Source: Topomyia yanbarensis (taxonomy: Eukaryota; Arthropoda; Insecta; Diptera; Culicidae). Taken from it: a stretch of 64,000 bases of DNA. The stretch is from positions 185,979,725 through 186,043,724 of the forward strand of contig NC_080671.1 in assembly GCF_030247195.1 (NCBI RefSeq), read 5' to 3'. Shown here piece by piece: positions 1 through 13,065 of the stretch. A program made the position numbers and the translations under genes. Within the stretch, counting starts at the first letter, position 1. Each line of letters starts with the position of its first letter. The notes beneath the pieces are model-generated. The model saw only the letters and a program-made list of their open reading frames with translations, made no database searches and had not been told where the DNA came from.

Positions 1-96
1 AATTAGCACCCGTTTCATTTTTTATTAAAAACATTCTGATACAAGTATAATGAAACATTTTTCAAAGATGCCTAAATTCTAGTTTTTTCTTTCACC

Positions 97-573
97 CAGG
101 GCAAAATGCCCCCGGTGAAAGTGTAATATGCCCTACAAAAAGAGGACGGTATGCCCCACAGCAATCGGTGAGTATGCCCCACAACAATGGGTGGGGCGTT
201 TTGGCCGGTGATGAGCTGTTGTGAATACATGAATAATTCTACACACACACATAGTTTTAAGCCAAGCTATAAACTAAGATAGTAACTATAACATTCTAGT
301 AAGCTACTTGAAATAGTTCTATCGAATCCGACTATTTCTGATTGGTTGTAATGCTTTTGGAAAAAGTGGAAGCTTACATAAAAGTAGCTCTCTTGAAACA
401 TTTGTGTTTATTGTTGTTTTGCAACATATTAAAAATACCAAACTAACTTAGAACGTTGATTTCATGAAACGATACTGTTATCAGTCATTTTTACTTTTTT
501 GATAATTCAGGAATCCTGGGAATCGAAGAGGGGCATTTAGCCCCGGTGGGGCGTATTATACCCTTTTACCCTA
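97..573. mobile_element. Degenerate TA-flanked non-coding element with TATGCCCC words
   Basis: No coding capacity is visible. A G/C-rich block at about 97-205 contains the words ATGCCC or TATGCCCCAC four times, and a matching inverted block lies at about 525-571. CACCCAGGGCAAAATGCCCC on the left aligns with the reverse complement of the right block. The right end reads TACCC followed by TA (572-573), the same layout as the better-preserved TA-flanked elements at 33.3, 39.5 and 41.1 kb. The left terminus is degraded, so its limit is approximate. The middle (205-525) is plain AT-rich DNA. Confidence 0.4.
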
Positions 574-1313
574 CAACGACTTTGCTGTTCAGTCATCTTT
601 GTTCTCGCACAAACAATCGAAAAACCTCCTGACAGCAGTTCAAACAGATCCAAGTTGAAATTTATTGACGTAATTTATATTCTTCTAATGTGTCGTATTT
701 CAGGAACTTACATTTAGTGTTTTTCTATTGTCCAAGACCTTCGTGCTTGGGAACTTACTTCCGTTCAACCTGATGTCGATTATGGGCTCATTTCAATTGT
801 ATAACAAATTCATTTTTGTTCAAACTAAACTTACAATTCACGAAACTCACTGTCCAGTTCACAGATCTTTTTCAAATTAAATTTAAAATTCTAAACTTGT
901 AACTGTAATTCGCTTCCTGACTATTAAAGTAAATTCTAATAAATATTCAAACAAATATAATAAATCAAAGGGTTTTATATAAATTTTACACTTAATACCG
1001 CAAATTCGATATCGCCTCGGGCTTCGCCTTGTTATTCTTATTCCTAGATTTACTTGACAGTAGAATTGTCATTTAGGTGGACGTCCGGGACTGACACCAT
1101 GATTTACAGCTATGTGCCCATTGATTGTGCTTAGGATTGCGCTAACAATCTTTGAGAAAAATAAGTTACATCATTTGACACATACTAAGGTGACCAAATA
1201 GGCTGAGGACAAATTTAGGACGCGTTGAATATCGACAGAGACAAGTTGGAATGCTGTAGTTTCAATTTCGGATGAAGATTTGGATCAAATCTCTTTTTGA
1301 GCTATTTGACAAA
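574..1313. other. No gene seen
   Basis: This is AT-rich DNA with stops in all frames. I see no repeat structure, splice-bounded open segment or transposon homology. Confidence 0.5.
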
Positions 1314-2604
1314 TAAAGGGCGAACACGAAATTATTGCGACACATTCAACAGGGCATAACTTTTTTACCATTAGGTAAAAATCAACCAAATTTTGCACAC
1401 TTTCTCATTGATGTGTATTGTTTACATGCTGTCAAACTCGAAGTCGTGTTTTTCGATTCAACGAAAATGGAGGTGAACCAACGCGAGTCGAGAGAACAAA
1501 TTCTTTCCAAACACCTGGAATTTCCTGACCTGTCGCACCGGCAGTTGGGAAAAATGTTGAACATTCACCATTCAACCGTCTCCAGAGTGTTGAAGCGGTT
1601 CCAGGAGCGGTTGACGTTGGACCACGGCAAAGGAGCTGGAAGAAAACCGGGACCGGAGAACAAAAAGACGGAGGGAAAGATGAAACGGATGATTAAAGCA
1701 AATCCCATCGTCTCAAGCCGTGATTTGGCTAAAAAGATCGGCATGTCGCAAAGCTACGTCCAGAATGCAAAGAAGAGAGCTGGACTACATAAAACAAGGT
1801 ACAGAACTTCGCAAACCGCGATGAGCGGCAACAATCGACGGCTAAAGCTCGGGCACGGAAGCTCTACGAGAAGATGCTGACAAAATATGGCTGCTGTGTG
1901 ATGGACGACGAAACGTATATAAAAGCCGATTTTAAGCAAATTCCGGGGTTGGAATTTTTCACCGGCAAGAGCAAGTTCTATGTGGACGACAAATTTAAGA
2001 AGAAGAAAATGTCGAAGTTCGCCTCCAAATATCTCATTTGGCAGGCCATCTGCTCTTGCGGACTGAGGAGTGAGCCTTTCGTGACAAAGGCACAGTAAAG
2101 GCGAGATCTACAAATCTGAGTGCCTCGAGAAGCGTTTTTTGCCGTTCTTGCAGCAGCACGACGAAGCTCCGCTATTTTGGCCAGATTTGGCATCATGCCA
2201 CTATTCTAAAAGTGTCCTGGAGTGGCATGAGGCCAATTCTGTCCATTTTGTTCCAAAGGACATGAAACCGCCAAACTGTCCGGAGCTGCGCCCGGTGGAG
2301 CAGTACTGGGCAATGATGAAGCGGGAACTTCGGAAGAGCAAGAAGACAGTCAAAGACGAGAAGGACATGTTAAAAAAATGGAAAAAAAACTGAGAAACTG
2401 GTACCGGATGACACTGTAAAGACTTTGATGGAGGGCATCAAGCGAAAATGCGTTCAATTTTACACTCCATCGATTAACTTTTCTTTTGATTTTTGAAGTA
2501 AATATATGTATAAAACTACCCTAAAATTTTGGTTTGATTTTAAACATTATAAGAAAATTGGCATGACATCTTCGGTGTCGCAATAATTTTGTGTTCGCCC
2601 TTTA
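1314..2604 (+). mobile_element. ITmD37E-type Tc1/mariner-group DNA transposon, complete but inactive
   Basis: Two 28-bp terminal inverted repeats, 1316-1343 and 2575-2602, match with a single mismatch and begin AAGGGCGAACAC. Both are flanked by TA (1314-1315 and 2603-2604), the target duplication expected for the IS630-Tc1-mariner superfamily. The 1287-bp body holds one broken transposase gene read in the plus direction. The catalytic D to E spacing is 37 residues, which identifies the DD37E group known from mosquitoes. Because both ends are intact, the element could still be mobilised in trans, but it cannot encode its own transposase. Confidence 0.9.
1467..2496 (+). pseudogene. DD37E transposase, frameshifted
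   Basis: The likely start is the ATG at 1467, in an open frame running to about 1815. The first 115 residues form the paired DNA-binding helix-turn-helix region, seen as LSHRQLGKMLNIHHSTVSRV followed by the basic GRKPGP hinge and a second HTH. The reading frame is then lost near 1815-1820 and resumes in another frame with the first catalytic Asp in MDDETY (about 1898). Two more shifts lie near 2085-2100. The second catalytic Asp is in WPDLASCHYSK (about 2180), and the Glu is in RPVEQYW, 37 residues later. A fourth shift is in the A-run near 2375-2390, and the frame then reads to the TGA at 2494-2496. Wild-type enzymes of this group cut and paste their own TIR-bounded element in the nucleus. 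At least four indels make this copy dead. Confidence 0.88.
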
Positions 2605-2652
2605 ATAGTCTTCTTTGTGTAAATACGCTATTGTTTGTAATGAGTCACGGAC

Positions 2653-2772
2653 GCTAACGGCCAATTTCTTCACTGGGATGAAAACCGGTTTTCGGCTAAT
2701 GTGCCACCAGCAACGAGAAAACTGCTTTTCAGCGAAAACCGGTTTTTTTCAGTGGAGAAATTGGCCGTAAGC
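2653..2772. repeat. 120-bp imperfect palindrome (MITE-like)
   Basis: The left arm beginning GCTAACGGCCAATTTCTTCA is matched in reverse complement by the right arm ending GAAATTGGCCGTAAGC. Inside them, AAAACCGGTTTTCG and CGAAAACCGGTTTT form a second pair, so the single strand folds into one long hairpin around about 2705. No coding sequence is present. The symmetry suggests a short hairpin MITE, but I cannot see a convincing target duplication. Confidence 0.55.
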
Positions 2773-5079
2773 CTCTTAATTGGCAAAAAATGCGCGAAGG
2801 AAGTGTCAAATTCACGATTGACAAGCTTCGTTCTTGTTCTATAATCTTGACCAGGCAGATTTCAAATATGTCAAGGTTGGAGACCAAAATAAGGAATATT
2901 TGAAATAAAATAAAAGACGCTTTCCAAAATCGTCAATATTGGGGACACGTCCTTTGAAAAAACAACCCTGTCGATCTATGAAGCGCAGTTTTGTAGTTTT
3001 GTGTTTTTGTGATTGCAAAGTAATTTAATATGTGAAACGCAGAATGCAATTAAAATTCAGAATACCCAATCGGAATAAAACAACGGTTCCATCAGAACCT
3101 GATGCGTAATCATATTTGTACAATATGTCATGATATTTGTACCTGAGTGTTAAATTATTCAATTATAGCTCTTTTTTGCTAGACTTCGAAGCGAAACTAA
3201 ATGATTCATTGCAGCTCGATGGGATCCATGACTGCGGAATAAGTATAAGACCTAACATGTCACGGGCCGATTGTTTTTCGCTTGGTTCTCGGTGACTCTA
3301 ACCATCCGCCGACGACGCCAGATGTCGAGTAATAACTAAAATTTACTCACAAGATTAAACCCTCGAGCACCAGCCATCCCACCAAGAGGACTTAGCATGC
3401 AGGAACATTCTCGACTCGGCAGGCAAATCAGGCGGGAGTCAAACCAACCAACATTCGTACGAGATTTAATATTCTGGTACAACTATGTTTTGCCGCATAC
3501 TCCGACAACACAGGGTTCGTCTTAGATGTAGGAATTTTGTTTAAATAAATATTATTCCAACAACGTTGATCTCATTCGGTCCCCGATGGGTCTTCCGAGA
3601 GTAATATTTGCTGCTTCACGTATTCTACTTTTGGGTGGGGCAAAGAAATCTAGCGAACAAGAATCAACAAAATGTATCACCAAGGATGCTCATCCCTTTA
3701 GGTTCGCCGTACATACTACAACAACCTTTAGCGGGTTGGGCGTGCATCCCTTTTGCAAATAACGTTCGTGCATTATCCATAAGGAAAAGTCTTACCAGCT
3801 AGCCCACGGATGGAAAGGCGCGGCCTCGCTACATCTCCGAAACGGATTCTCCTGTGTAGGCCAATGTATTCTCGCAAATAATTCCATTCTGTGTAAATAA
3901 TGCAAGTTTTTCCCGACGTCCAGTACACACCATCCTAGGTCGACCACGGAGGAATGGCCCCGTCACGGTATAATCGTGTGGATCCGGCACAATGACAGCG
4001 ACTATAAATGGTGGATAGGTACTGATGATTACTTTTTCCGGAGCTTTCCACCGTGTTTCTGTTACTGGGGTTGACGGGACGAGTATAGAAGGCTCCATGT
4101 ATTTTGCAAGACGATCGTCTTAATAAGTATAATCACATCGAGAAGGCTAGAAGTATGAAAAAAGAAATAAGAGGAAAGACGTAAGTACTTTATAATATAA
4201 AACACTATGCCATTTGTTCGTGGCATCTAACCCTTCACGTAAATGGAATGTCAATTTGTTCAAGGTAATACATCCACCTCTGATATATTTTCAAGCTAAA
4301 ATAACACTGCATCAAGAACGCCATGATATTCAGACGATAAGATGATTCAAATTTCAGAGTTTCTATGCAAACAGAATCTCATACCGTTCAAAAGCACACA
4401 GCGAACAACGAGTAGGTGTGTGATGGTTTGGCAGTGCTACAAAAATATATCTCACATCCCCATATCCCAATAGCAAATTTTGCCGGATATCTGATTCAGA
4501 TAAGCATACATCCTTCCTTGCACGGTGGTTGGGTTCTTCAAAGTCACAGTGACAGTCGATTCCTGAAAGTACTTATTTGAACTACCAATGCAGAGTGCTG
4601 AAAAAATTGGAACGGAATAAATTGATCGATTCAATTGTTTCAAAGCCATCGTTCAATGAAATCTATCGAGAAATCTTTTTTTGATGATTGTGAATTTTCA
4701 AGTTCATAAGCTCCAAGTACATTTGTTCTGTTTAAAACTTTTCAAGTATAATCAATTGGTAAATTGGTAAGCTCACGGGATTTTTCTCGTTTCTCCAAGA
4801 TAGAAGAAACATTAGTCTCTTACTACATGTTTTGTCGACATGGAAACTTACCTTTACCTTTGCCTGAAAATCGAAAAAGTTCAAAGAAAAAACGAGTAGA
4901 ATAAATGGCCTTTGAAACAAAATATGTTGTTTTCTCCAAATGTTTCAGAAGATTAGTCCTTCAGATTATATAGTCTCAATCTAATCTTGCGTGATGTCCT
5001 GACCAGCGAAGCGAGTTTTAAAGTTGTTGCGCTTTTGGAAGACAATATGTTTCCTACTAATGAAGATTCCATCATACCG
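2773..5079. other. No confirmed gene; LTR-like stretch and weak exon-like segment
   Basis: The segment from 3258 (TGTCACGGGCC) through an AATAAA-containing stretch near 3540 to about 3604 has the composition of a retrotransposon LTR, but I could not pair it with a second copy or a target duplication. On the minus strand, 4452-4600 is open, is preceded by a good polypyrimidine/AG acceptor (ATTTTTTCAG) and ends at a TGA. It could be a short terminal exon, but the peptide resembles nothing I know. The rest is unassigned AT-rich DNA. Confidence 0.25.
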
Positions 5080-6725
5080 GCTTGAACCTTTGTTCAAACC
5101 GATCAAAAATCTTGATAGCTCCTGGTTTACCTAGAGTTTTTCAACAGCAAAAGTCTCTCTCAAGAGTACCTATATTTTCGCTCGATCAATCTTTCTCAAG
5201 ACTACCTACTTTTTCTACTCAATCAGTCTTTTTCAAGACTAAAACATTTTTCGAGAATAATTCAGCCTAAAGAAATATTTAATTCTTCCAACACGTCTGG
5301 GTCCACCCAGGAAGCCCTGTGTGCCAATAAAATAAAATAAACGAAAAAGAGTAACTACTCCACCCGAAAACTCAACTGATTGCAGCAACTCATTCGATGT
5401 TTTATCCGTATGTGACGCTGACGAAATTTGTAAATTTCCTCGCATTGTGCATAATGCCAATGAGAAGAAAACGCAATCACCTCCGCCGATAACAGTGATG
5501 ATCTCCGACTTCAAAGCCTTTCAAACTGATCTTCAAACTGATGTTCCTTCCGGACGTAAAGATCTCTTTTCAGATTGGCCGAAGAGGAAAATGTCGAGCT
5601 ACAGAGAAGGGCTTGGTTGGCCACAAACAACTACTTCAGCATCCTACAGAGCAGTTATATAAATTTTATTCATATGATTTCATATGACAGATAGACCATT
5701 CAAGGCTGTCTTGAAAGGGCTACCGCAAGGTCAAAGTTTGGATGAAAAATCCAACGAATTGAAAATTTACTTGGCTGTTCTCCTTTACAAGTTATTCTTA
5801 TGAAGAGAAAGGCACTAACACGCCAGTACGCTCTGGAATTATCCAAGAGCTTTATTTAATTCATTTTAACCGTAATGAGGTTAGTAATTTAAAAGTTGTA
5901 GAAAAAGCACGTTCTATGTTTCACGGGCGAGCAAAGTGGGAACATTATAGACGACATGGGAGCAGAATTCAAAACTTGACCTAGTGTCGTAGATGCCAAG
6001 GCTTTGGACATGGCACAACAAAATTGTCATTTGGATTCCAAATATATGATCTGTGGTGATAAATCGCACACAAAAGATACTTGTCCGGTGAAAAAACCAC
6101 AAAAAGTTTCAAATGCACTAATTGTAGCGAAAACCATAAATCGAATTTTTGAACTTTTCCTATTCGAACAAAAATTATACATTCTCGTTCAAAGCAACAA
6201 AAACAACAAACAAAAATTTACCCACTTCTTCAGGTACACTTCAGGAATACAAGCTTAAACGTAATCCACTTCAAAATAGAATAACTTCTCTACCTAGACA
6301 AGGTAGAGAAGTTATTCTATCTCCGTCACACCATCCTACAATCTTATGCTTCAGTGGCAGGTAACGCGGCAAAAATAGTGGCTACCCTGCTTATAATCTT
6401 GTTTGCATCCAACGCTTCCTTTAGTCCAATGGTTCTAGGTAGCGAAACGGAAGCAAAATCGAATTTCTTGCAAGAATCTATGTTGCAGCTGATGATTGCT
6501 ATTTTGAAATCTACCTCCATGTTTGAAGCTTTTCAAACAGTTTGGAATTTACTATCAAAATTGTAATGTAATTAAAGTCATATAATGACTTTTAATATTC
6601 ATATAAATATATTAAATTGGAATGCCAGTTCATTAACAACGTGCGAAGACGAATTTTTCAACTTTTTGAGGGTACATAATGTGCATATAGCCGTTGTGAC
6701 CGAAACTTTGTTACATTTCTTATAA
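5080..6725 (+). pseudogene. Jockey-clade LINE: ORF1 (gag-like) and first residues of ORF2
   Basis: This is a heavily mutated 5' part of a Jockey-clade non-LTR retrotransposon. ORF1 is readable across several frames. A PPPITVMISDFKAFQTDL segment sits at about 5470-5540. An RNA-binding segment ending FKAVLKGLPQG lies near 5700. Three consecutive CCHC zinc knuckles occupy about 5985-6170, recognisable as CRRCQGFGHGT, CGDKSHTKDTCP and CTNCSENHKSNF. ORF2 begins near 6585 with the typical amino end of the APE endonuclease (NILNWNASSL, then AVVTETLLH) and breaks off at about 6720. Stops and shifts interrupt ORF1 repeatedly, so it is an old copy. ORF1 of this clade coats the element RNA, and ORF2 would nick the target and reverse transcribe. 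The RT piece at 9096-9300 is on the same strand and may belong to the same insertion. Confidence 0.75.
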
Positions 6726-7532
6726 ACGAAATGTATAGAATTCGCTCAAACTTTCAAGATTTTTTCCGAGGCCCGGAGGACCGAGTCTTATATACCAATC
6801 AGCTCGACGAGTTGTGATAATGTCTGTGTCTGTGTGTATATGTAACGAACAAACTCTCATTCGTGTTACTCGTCAATGGCTGAACCGATCTTATCCATAC
6901 CAACTTTAAATGAAATTTCACCCAGACAGAACGATATTAATTTGTTTTTAATTATGATGTTTAGTTTCCAAGATATAAATGTTTGAGGAAGCAAAAATCG
7001 CGTTTTTCGTAGTTTTTTTTTTAAATTAACAGCCGAAGTTGACAACATACATAGAATGCTTCAAATATTTTTAGACAGCTCATACGAATACCTTTCGAAT
7101 GAGCTATAGCTTGTTGTATTATCGAAAGAGATATTTAACATTAAATGCGGACGAAAGATTTTTATTATTTCCAATAGCCAGATATAAGACCAAAAACTTG
7201 CTATCTATTATTAACGCCAGAACGGCTAATTTTAGGTCAATAGTAACTTCGAAGAATTTAATGAATTTAATATTCCCTTCATTTTGGTATTGTGTTTTTG
7301 CTGATTAATCCCCCTACGAGTAAGATATTTTCATAAATTTTCTTGGAAGTGATTACAATGATTACAATGAAATGATGTCTTCAGCAAATTTGTAGTTCTT
7401 ACTTTTGCGAATAACTTTACTGAAGATATTAAATATCTATTTTGAATACCTCAAAAGTTATGGTTTGTTGTTTGTGGATAACCCTTTGTCGCTTATTTAT
7501 TTTCAATATAGTAATAATCCGTTTAAATAAGC
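6726..7532 (+). repeat. Copy of the CCGGAGGACCGAGT dispersed repeat, then unassigned DNA
   Basis: Positions 6766-6960 contain the signature of the repeat seen complete at 36.3-37.9 kb: CCGGAGGACCGAGT, TATACCAATCAGCTCGACGAG, a TGTGTCTGTGTGTATATGT run, and ATGGCTGAACCGAT. It abuts the truncated Jockey ORF2, so it probably inserted there. From about 7050 to 7530 I see only AT-rich sequence. Confidence 0.55.
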
Positions 7533-7914
7533 TAGGAGAGCCCGGGGCTAGTTGGCGGTTGGGGTAAGTTGGTGGAATCCCTTTTTCTCTGTTTCTATTA
7601 GAACCATAACCATAAAAATAAATGTTTATGATTTCACTGTTTTTGATAAATCTCTTCTAATGTATGTAAACAATAGAAAGGTAGTTTAAAAAATAGATTA
7701 AGGAACATTTCGTAATTATCATTTTATAACTCGATATACTCGCTAACCGTAGTATTCTTGGATGCATTGTTTTAAATGATAGTCTCAACAAATTCGCTAA
7801 AGACACGAACTCTGTTACTATTCTTTGAAAAAATAATTTTCCATAATTTCCTGTTCATTTTTGGACAGTAAGTTCGATTTCCACCAAACCCCCACTAAAC
7901 CGAATCTCTGGCTA
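7533..7914. mobile_element. Short TA-flanked element of the GGGGCTAGTTGGCGG family
   Basis: The left end, directly after TA (7533-7534), reads GGAGAGCCCGGGGCTAGTTG and continues into GGTTGGGGTAAGTTGGTGGA. It matches the right end of the element at 33287-34249 in reverse complement over about 65 bp. The right end is decayed but plausibly closes at 7912 before a TA. No coding sequence is present. Confidence 0.55.
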
Positions 7915-9095
7915 CGCCGTGGACTCCAAGTATGTAAAAACAAAGTCGTTCTACACTCGTCCACAAGAACCTTCTTCGAATACTGCCTATCTATTATAAT
8001 ACATTGAAGACCCTATTTAACAGCCCTCCGTTTTGTCAGCCTCATATGAAAATATGTTTGATGGGCTCTAGCAGACGAACAAGACTGAATTCGAGTAAAT
8101 ACTTTCTCGAGCATGTTTTCCTTATCTTAAAGATGCAAATTTTGTGCTAGAAGACCCCTTGAAGAGAAATTTATATTAAAAATTCAGAAATAGTTATCAG
8201 ACTACATCAAGGGAAGGGAAATAGATTTTAGCAGCTTAGGTTTATTATAAAGAAATAAAGAATCCCGATTTAGTCAATGTATTTATTTCATCACCCCAGA
8301 ATACACCATGGGGCTGATAAGAAAGGATCTTTACTGTATTTATTATTCACTGTGTCCCACATTAATAGGTACAGGATATTTATTTCAATTGCATCGAAAA
8401 TTGTGGTTGCGGAAATTATAAAGTATTTGAAATTGTTTGATAGTTTTATTTTATAATATACGGAATAGTGACCATCGCTCCACAACGTAGTTTGTTTTTC
8501 ATGGATTGGTGAACAGAGTAATCGAAACTCTTTTCTGATGGCTGAAAATGACCCTGATGCAACTTGTAGCTCAACAATCCATGATATTCATTCAGTTGAA
8601 TATTTTACAATATTATTCACTTCACTAATTGTTCATGTATTTAAATGTATTCAAATGTTAGTAAAGCATATTTATAGTAGAATCATCAGTGTCTACTTTG
8701 ATGCAGTTTGAATCGATGCTGCACGCTTGCTTCGTGCAATAATCGAAGACGAATGAATACCTGCATTGAATGAATAGGTAGCTTGTTCCTTTGACATTTT
8801 CAGTTGCTTCACTGAATATTGAAAATAAATGCAGCGGAATATGATCAATAAGATATTTTTATGTGTAAAACTATCTGAGAAACAAAATGGCATAATCATT
8901 TTCAAAACAAAAATTCACGAATTGTGAGAAAAATGCAGTTTAAGTTTCAAACTGGAAATACAGCATATTTCGCAACACTGTAACCAAAAATACTTATTTT
9001 TTCTAGATTCCCTGACTAATTTCATTCAAAATGCATCTCACCGATTGATTATAGACCAAATGAAGCCACAGATATGAATTTCGTATTGGACGTAT
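7915..9095. other. No gene seen
   Basis: AT-rich, with no open segment above chance and no recognisable repeat. The last 100 bp may already belong to the decayed Jockey remnant that follows. Confidence 0.45.
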
Positions 9096-9300
9096 TGGAC
9101 TCATCAACTTGTGAGAGTAACTAACATGATAAAGGCAAACATCTCAGAGAGATATTCCACTGGAGTTGCTCTACTAGACATCGAAAAAGCTTTCAACTGT
9201 GTTTGGCTCAAAGGATTAATTGCTAAAATGTGAAATTTCAATTCCAATTATTGTTATCTAAAGTATTATTTTAAATTTTATGGGAAAACTATGCGTCGAC
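9096..9300 (+). pseudogene. Jockey-clade reverse transcriptase fragment
   Basis: The open stretch from 9096 to the TGA at 9231 encodes a typical Jockey RT palm segment. THQLVRVTNMIKANIS is followed by STGVALLDIEKAFNCVW, where DIEKAFN is RT motif A carrying the first catalytic Asp, and then KGLIAKM. Similarity continues, more weakly, past the stop to about 9300. The fragment is about 45 residues of a normally roughly 900-residue protein. Strand and clade agree with the ORF1 remains at 5080-6725. It is therefore either a separate scrap or the downstream part of one copy pulled apart by insertions and deletions at 6.7-9.0 kb. Confidence 0.7.
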
Positions 9301-12300
9301 AGATGTGGAAACAGTCAAAACCATATCGCACAATTGTTTATATAGTAAATGTAATTGTTTGTTTATATAGTAAATATAATTGGAAAGTTAACTGAACTGC
9401 GATTAGTCAAAAACGGTTTCTCTGGAATGTCCCCATAAGGTGGAATATTACAACTGGCTTTTATGCCTAACTGTTGACAGTTTATCATTAATTTATCATG
9501 ACTCAGATGTACTCCAATGTAAGCCAATAGAAGTGACGTCCACCATAAAATGTAGATATTGTGAATTTACATAAAAGCTGGATTTAGGGGCTACTCCGCA
9601 AGGTCTCAAAGTTTGAATACACGGGATATGCGAATTGTGGATGCGATTTCGCATATATGGGGTATTGGATCATTCTAATTCGCATGTATATATCAGTCGA
9701 AAAATCAGTATTTTCTAAAGGTTAACAACGATAAAAACATGTTTGAAATATTTGCAATGTATTTATAATTAACGTATATTTTTTTATAGAAATTAATTCT
9801 TTTATTCATCATCCTTATTCTGGTTGCGGGTAATGAGACCCTGCGTGCGGTAGGAGTTAAATCAAACAAACATTATGTAAGCTCGCTGTCTCTTGCTATT
9901 TCATTCATTTGTTGGTTTCACATTTCATATTAATGCGTTTCGTATTTGAGGCTCAGTTCAACAGTTGACAACACGGCTGACTACGAAATGACAGCGGCTA
10001 CTTCACCGAAAGGACAGTTTCAGAAAGATTGTCCATCGCACAATAATAAATCACGATCTACGAAACTGTTATTTATATATGCATTATTAGAGTGTGTGTA
10101 AATCGAATAACAAGGGTCATACACGCAGTGGCCGACCCAAGGGGGTACGGTAAAAAAACGTCATAGTGGACCAAAGCCACACAAAGCGAAATTCTATGAA
10201 GTAGAAATTTGAATTGGTTGTAGTTAATTATATTCCGCCGAAATTCGAAAAATAGTTGACGTGACAGTACTAGAACCATGCACAAACATGCAACATATAT
10301 GATCTACCAGAACTACAAGTTTCAAAAGTCTGGCGGCAACTTATCTTATTTTTACAAATTCTTAGTTAGTTGTTCGTGCCTGCAAGCCACCAGTAGATTT
10401 ATTGGTGTCAACGTTCAAAGAATCCGCAGTGCCGAAAACTTTAAGAGAGACGTCTAGTGTAATGGGCAAAAAATTTACTTTTTTATCTGCTTAATTGTTA
10501 GTATTGAACTTCTATAATAGTCTCCCACAGTTTCAGTGGCAACGCTGAACTTCTTTAGTTTTAAACAGCCATTCCTCGTGCGTATTTGCTATAACACACG
10601 CAGATTTCAAATTCAATATCGGCAATAATTTTCGAAAAACTGACAGCGATAAAAATACAGTGTAAACAATACACTCTAAACTAGTTCTACCCAAATATTC
10701 AATAGAAAATACTCAATTGGTCATTTTCTACAGCGTTTTTTGCGTGATGAAATTTGATGCGGGACACCCTTTAACGGCGTTTTTCTCGAAACCGCGTTTT
10801 TGAAATTGGCGAACACGATAGTTCAAAAACTAATTAACGAATTGACTTGATTTTTATTATGAGAATGCCCAATATGTGTAGCCTGTCGATGAACCACTGA
10901 AAACCGAATAAAATAAATTTCCTCCCCATTTTTTTTAAGAATTTTACAGTAAAATGTGAGATTTTTCGGTTTTCATAAAGCCATTTTCTGAAACTCGACC
11001 TTTTTTCGATTTGTTCATCGAGTAACTACAACTCTAATCTTTACAAATCTTATTGAATTTCCTGTATCAGAGAATTTTGTCAAGAGTTATCGTATTCGCC
11101 GCGGCGCTCCTCGACGTGGAAATGGTTGAACGTCTATTCTTGAAACACTCGTGTGCGCGGCTCTGTGTGAATGAACAAAATATTTGTTTTCGTACACAAT
11201 GAATGTATAAAGCGATCCTAATGTTATACAAAAGATCCATTGTTGCCCTGCCTTTAAAATCGTAAATCCAAATAACTTTTGTTTTGAGCACTTTACACCA
11301 GACACGCCCCTTAAGCCAACCAACGTTTCTTTCGGTGCTACTTATAATTTCCATGGCCAGTTAAACGAGAGCAAAGACAGAGACCCAGCTTGGTCATGTT
11401 CAGTGAACCGCTGCCTCAGAATGGCAGCCGCATGTGGCATGAACACACCAAACACCGTGATTCTTTCCAGTACCGGAAGGAGAATCGATAGGGAGTACGG
11501 AAATCGAAAGACACATAATCGTTGAAAATGGATATTCGTGCCGGGGCTGTATGAGTTTTGGTTTTCTTTTCTACATACCAACACTGAGCCGGATGTCGGC
11601 CAATGGCAGTGGAAATTAGATCCAAAAAGTATCAATTTTATCCGGGTAAATTAATATAATTGACCGTTTGGGTTTAAAGGATCTACTCATATAGCTCACA
11701 TGTATTCAGGATGAACCCTCTTGTTGTTGTGTGGCCAGAAAAGATTTATGCAAAAGAGATGTTTAATTCATGACCGATAGCGTAAATATATGAAAACATG
11801 ACGCATGCAAACGAAACATTCGGAAAATCCCTTACCCAACTTCACCACCCTTTTGGGAAGTCACAGTAAAAGACGCTGAAGTGAAGTTGATTGGATTTGC
11901 AATAGATATCAATTTTGATGTCGGTGCTAAGAGTGATGACAGTTTTTCAATTTCTTCTGCTCGGATACTGTTGAGGCAAGCGAAGAAAGGAAGCATTCAA
12001 AGACCTAGCAGTTCGGCAATGCCTTTCTTATATGCTTTTCTATTTCGAAAGAGACAAATGAGCGTATGACTAAAACTGTGATTTTTTAATTAACAAGATG
12101 GATAGTGTTGCTTGAATAGACAGAAAGAGTTTAATTGAAATGGGGTATGCTTATCAAACAAAGGAGATCAAATTCATATAAACAAGAAAGTGGTAGAGTT
12201 TTAGCGCTCTCTAAGCATTTGCTTGAAATCCTTCTGATCTAAGCATAATGGTGTTTAAACGTTAATGTGTGCTAAAATATTTCCTGTATGTTCCAACTTC

Positions 12301-13065
12301 AGTGAATCGAAGATTTTGATTTTTCAATTCCTGGAATGGGAAGACCCTAAACCAAATTCACGCTTGACTAGAATACATGATTTATTTGATAATAGCATAC
12401 ACTTGTTCAGGATTTATTCTCGGGGCGATTAACTTAAAAACTTGAATATTATCGAACAAAACATGTCGGTTTTTGTTACATCCGAATATCAAATGAAATG
12501 TACAATTTTGAACAACATTTACATATATTCCTGCGATTCTTAGTTATTTTCGCTGACAGTTCTATTTAAACGGAAAAGGGATCAATTTTAGAAACAATAC
12601 AAAATTTCGCTGGGTGCACATAAGTGTAATTTCTTACGGGTTCGCTAAACTCTTTTCCGCATCTTTACAAAAACAACAAAAATGTGATGGTTTAAAGATA
12701 AACCAATTCAAAGCAATGAGAGGTGGCGTTTGGTCTCGGGTTTCTTACAACAATATGTTATTGCGTCCATCACATACTTTTCTATGGTCTATGTCATCAT
12801 CTTGCGGGCAAAAAACACCAACAATGTTATCTTTGGGAAGTTGGTTTGAGCATTTGAACGGAATACGCAACGCACTGATTAACAACAGACGGCCCCCACA
12901 ATAAAATATTATTGTTAGAAGCCCGTGGCCAAACGCTATCTCTCATTACTGGAAACAAAGTGGTCCTTCATCATTCTACCAGTTCAAAACTACCGTATGT
13001 CTACCCGAATCAATTGGTAAAATCTAGAACTGATGGTGGCTTCAAATGGTGCCCGGTGGCCGTTT
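9301..13065. other. Long stretch without a recognisable gene
   Basis: Open segments near 11067-11635 (minus) and 12614-12904 (plus) are short, lack coding character and resemble no family I know. AAAGCTGGATTTAGGGGCTA near 9585 weakly resembles the Jockey ORF1 segment at 5700. Nothing else is supportable. Confidence 0.4.

Noticed and set aside
3258..3604. Solo LTR of a BEL or gypsy element
   Set aside because: TG start and AATAAA are suggestive, but no second copy, clear CA end or target duplication was found. Kept only as a remark.
11067..11635. Cluster of minus-strand open frames of 70-97 residues
   Set aside because: Several overlapping frames without domain, repeat or splice support; consistent with chance in a less AT-rich patch.
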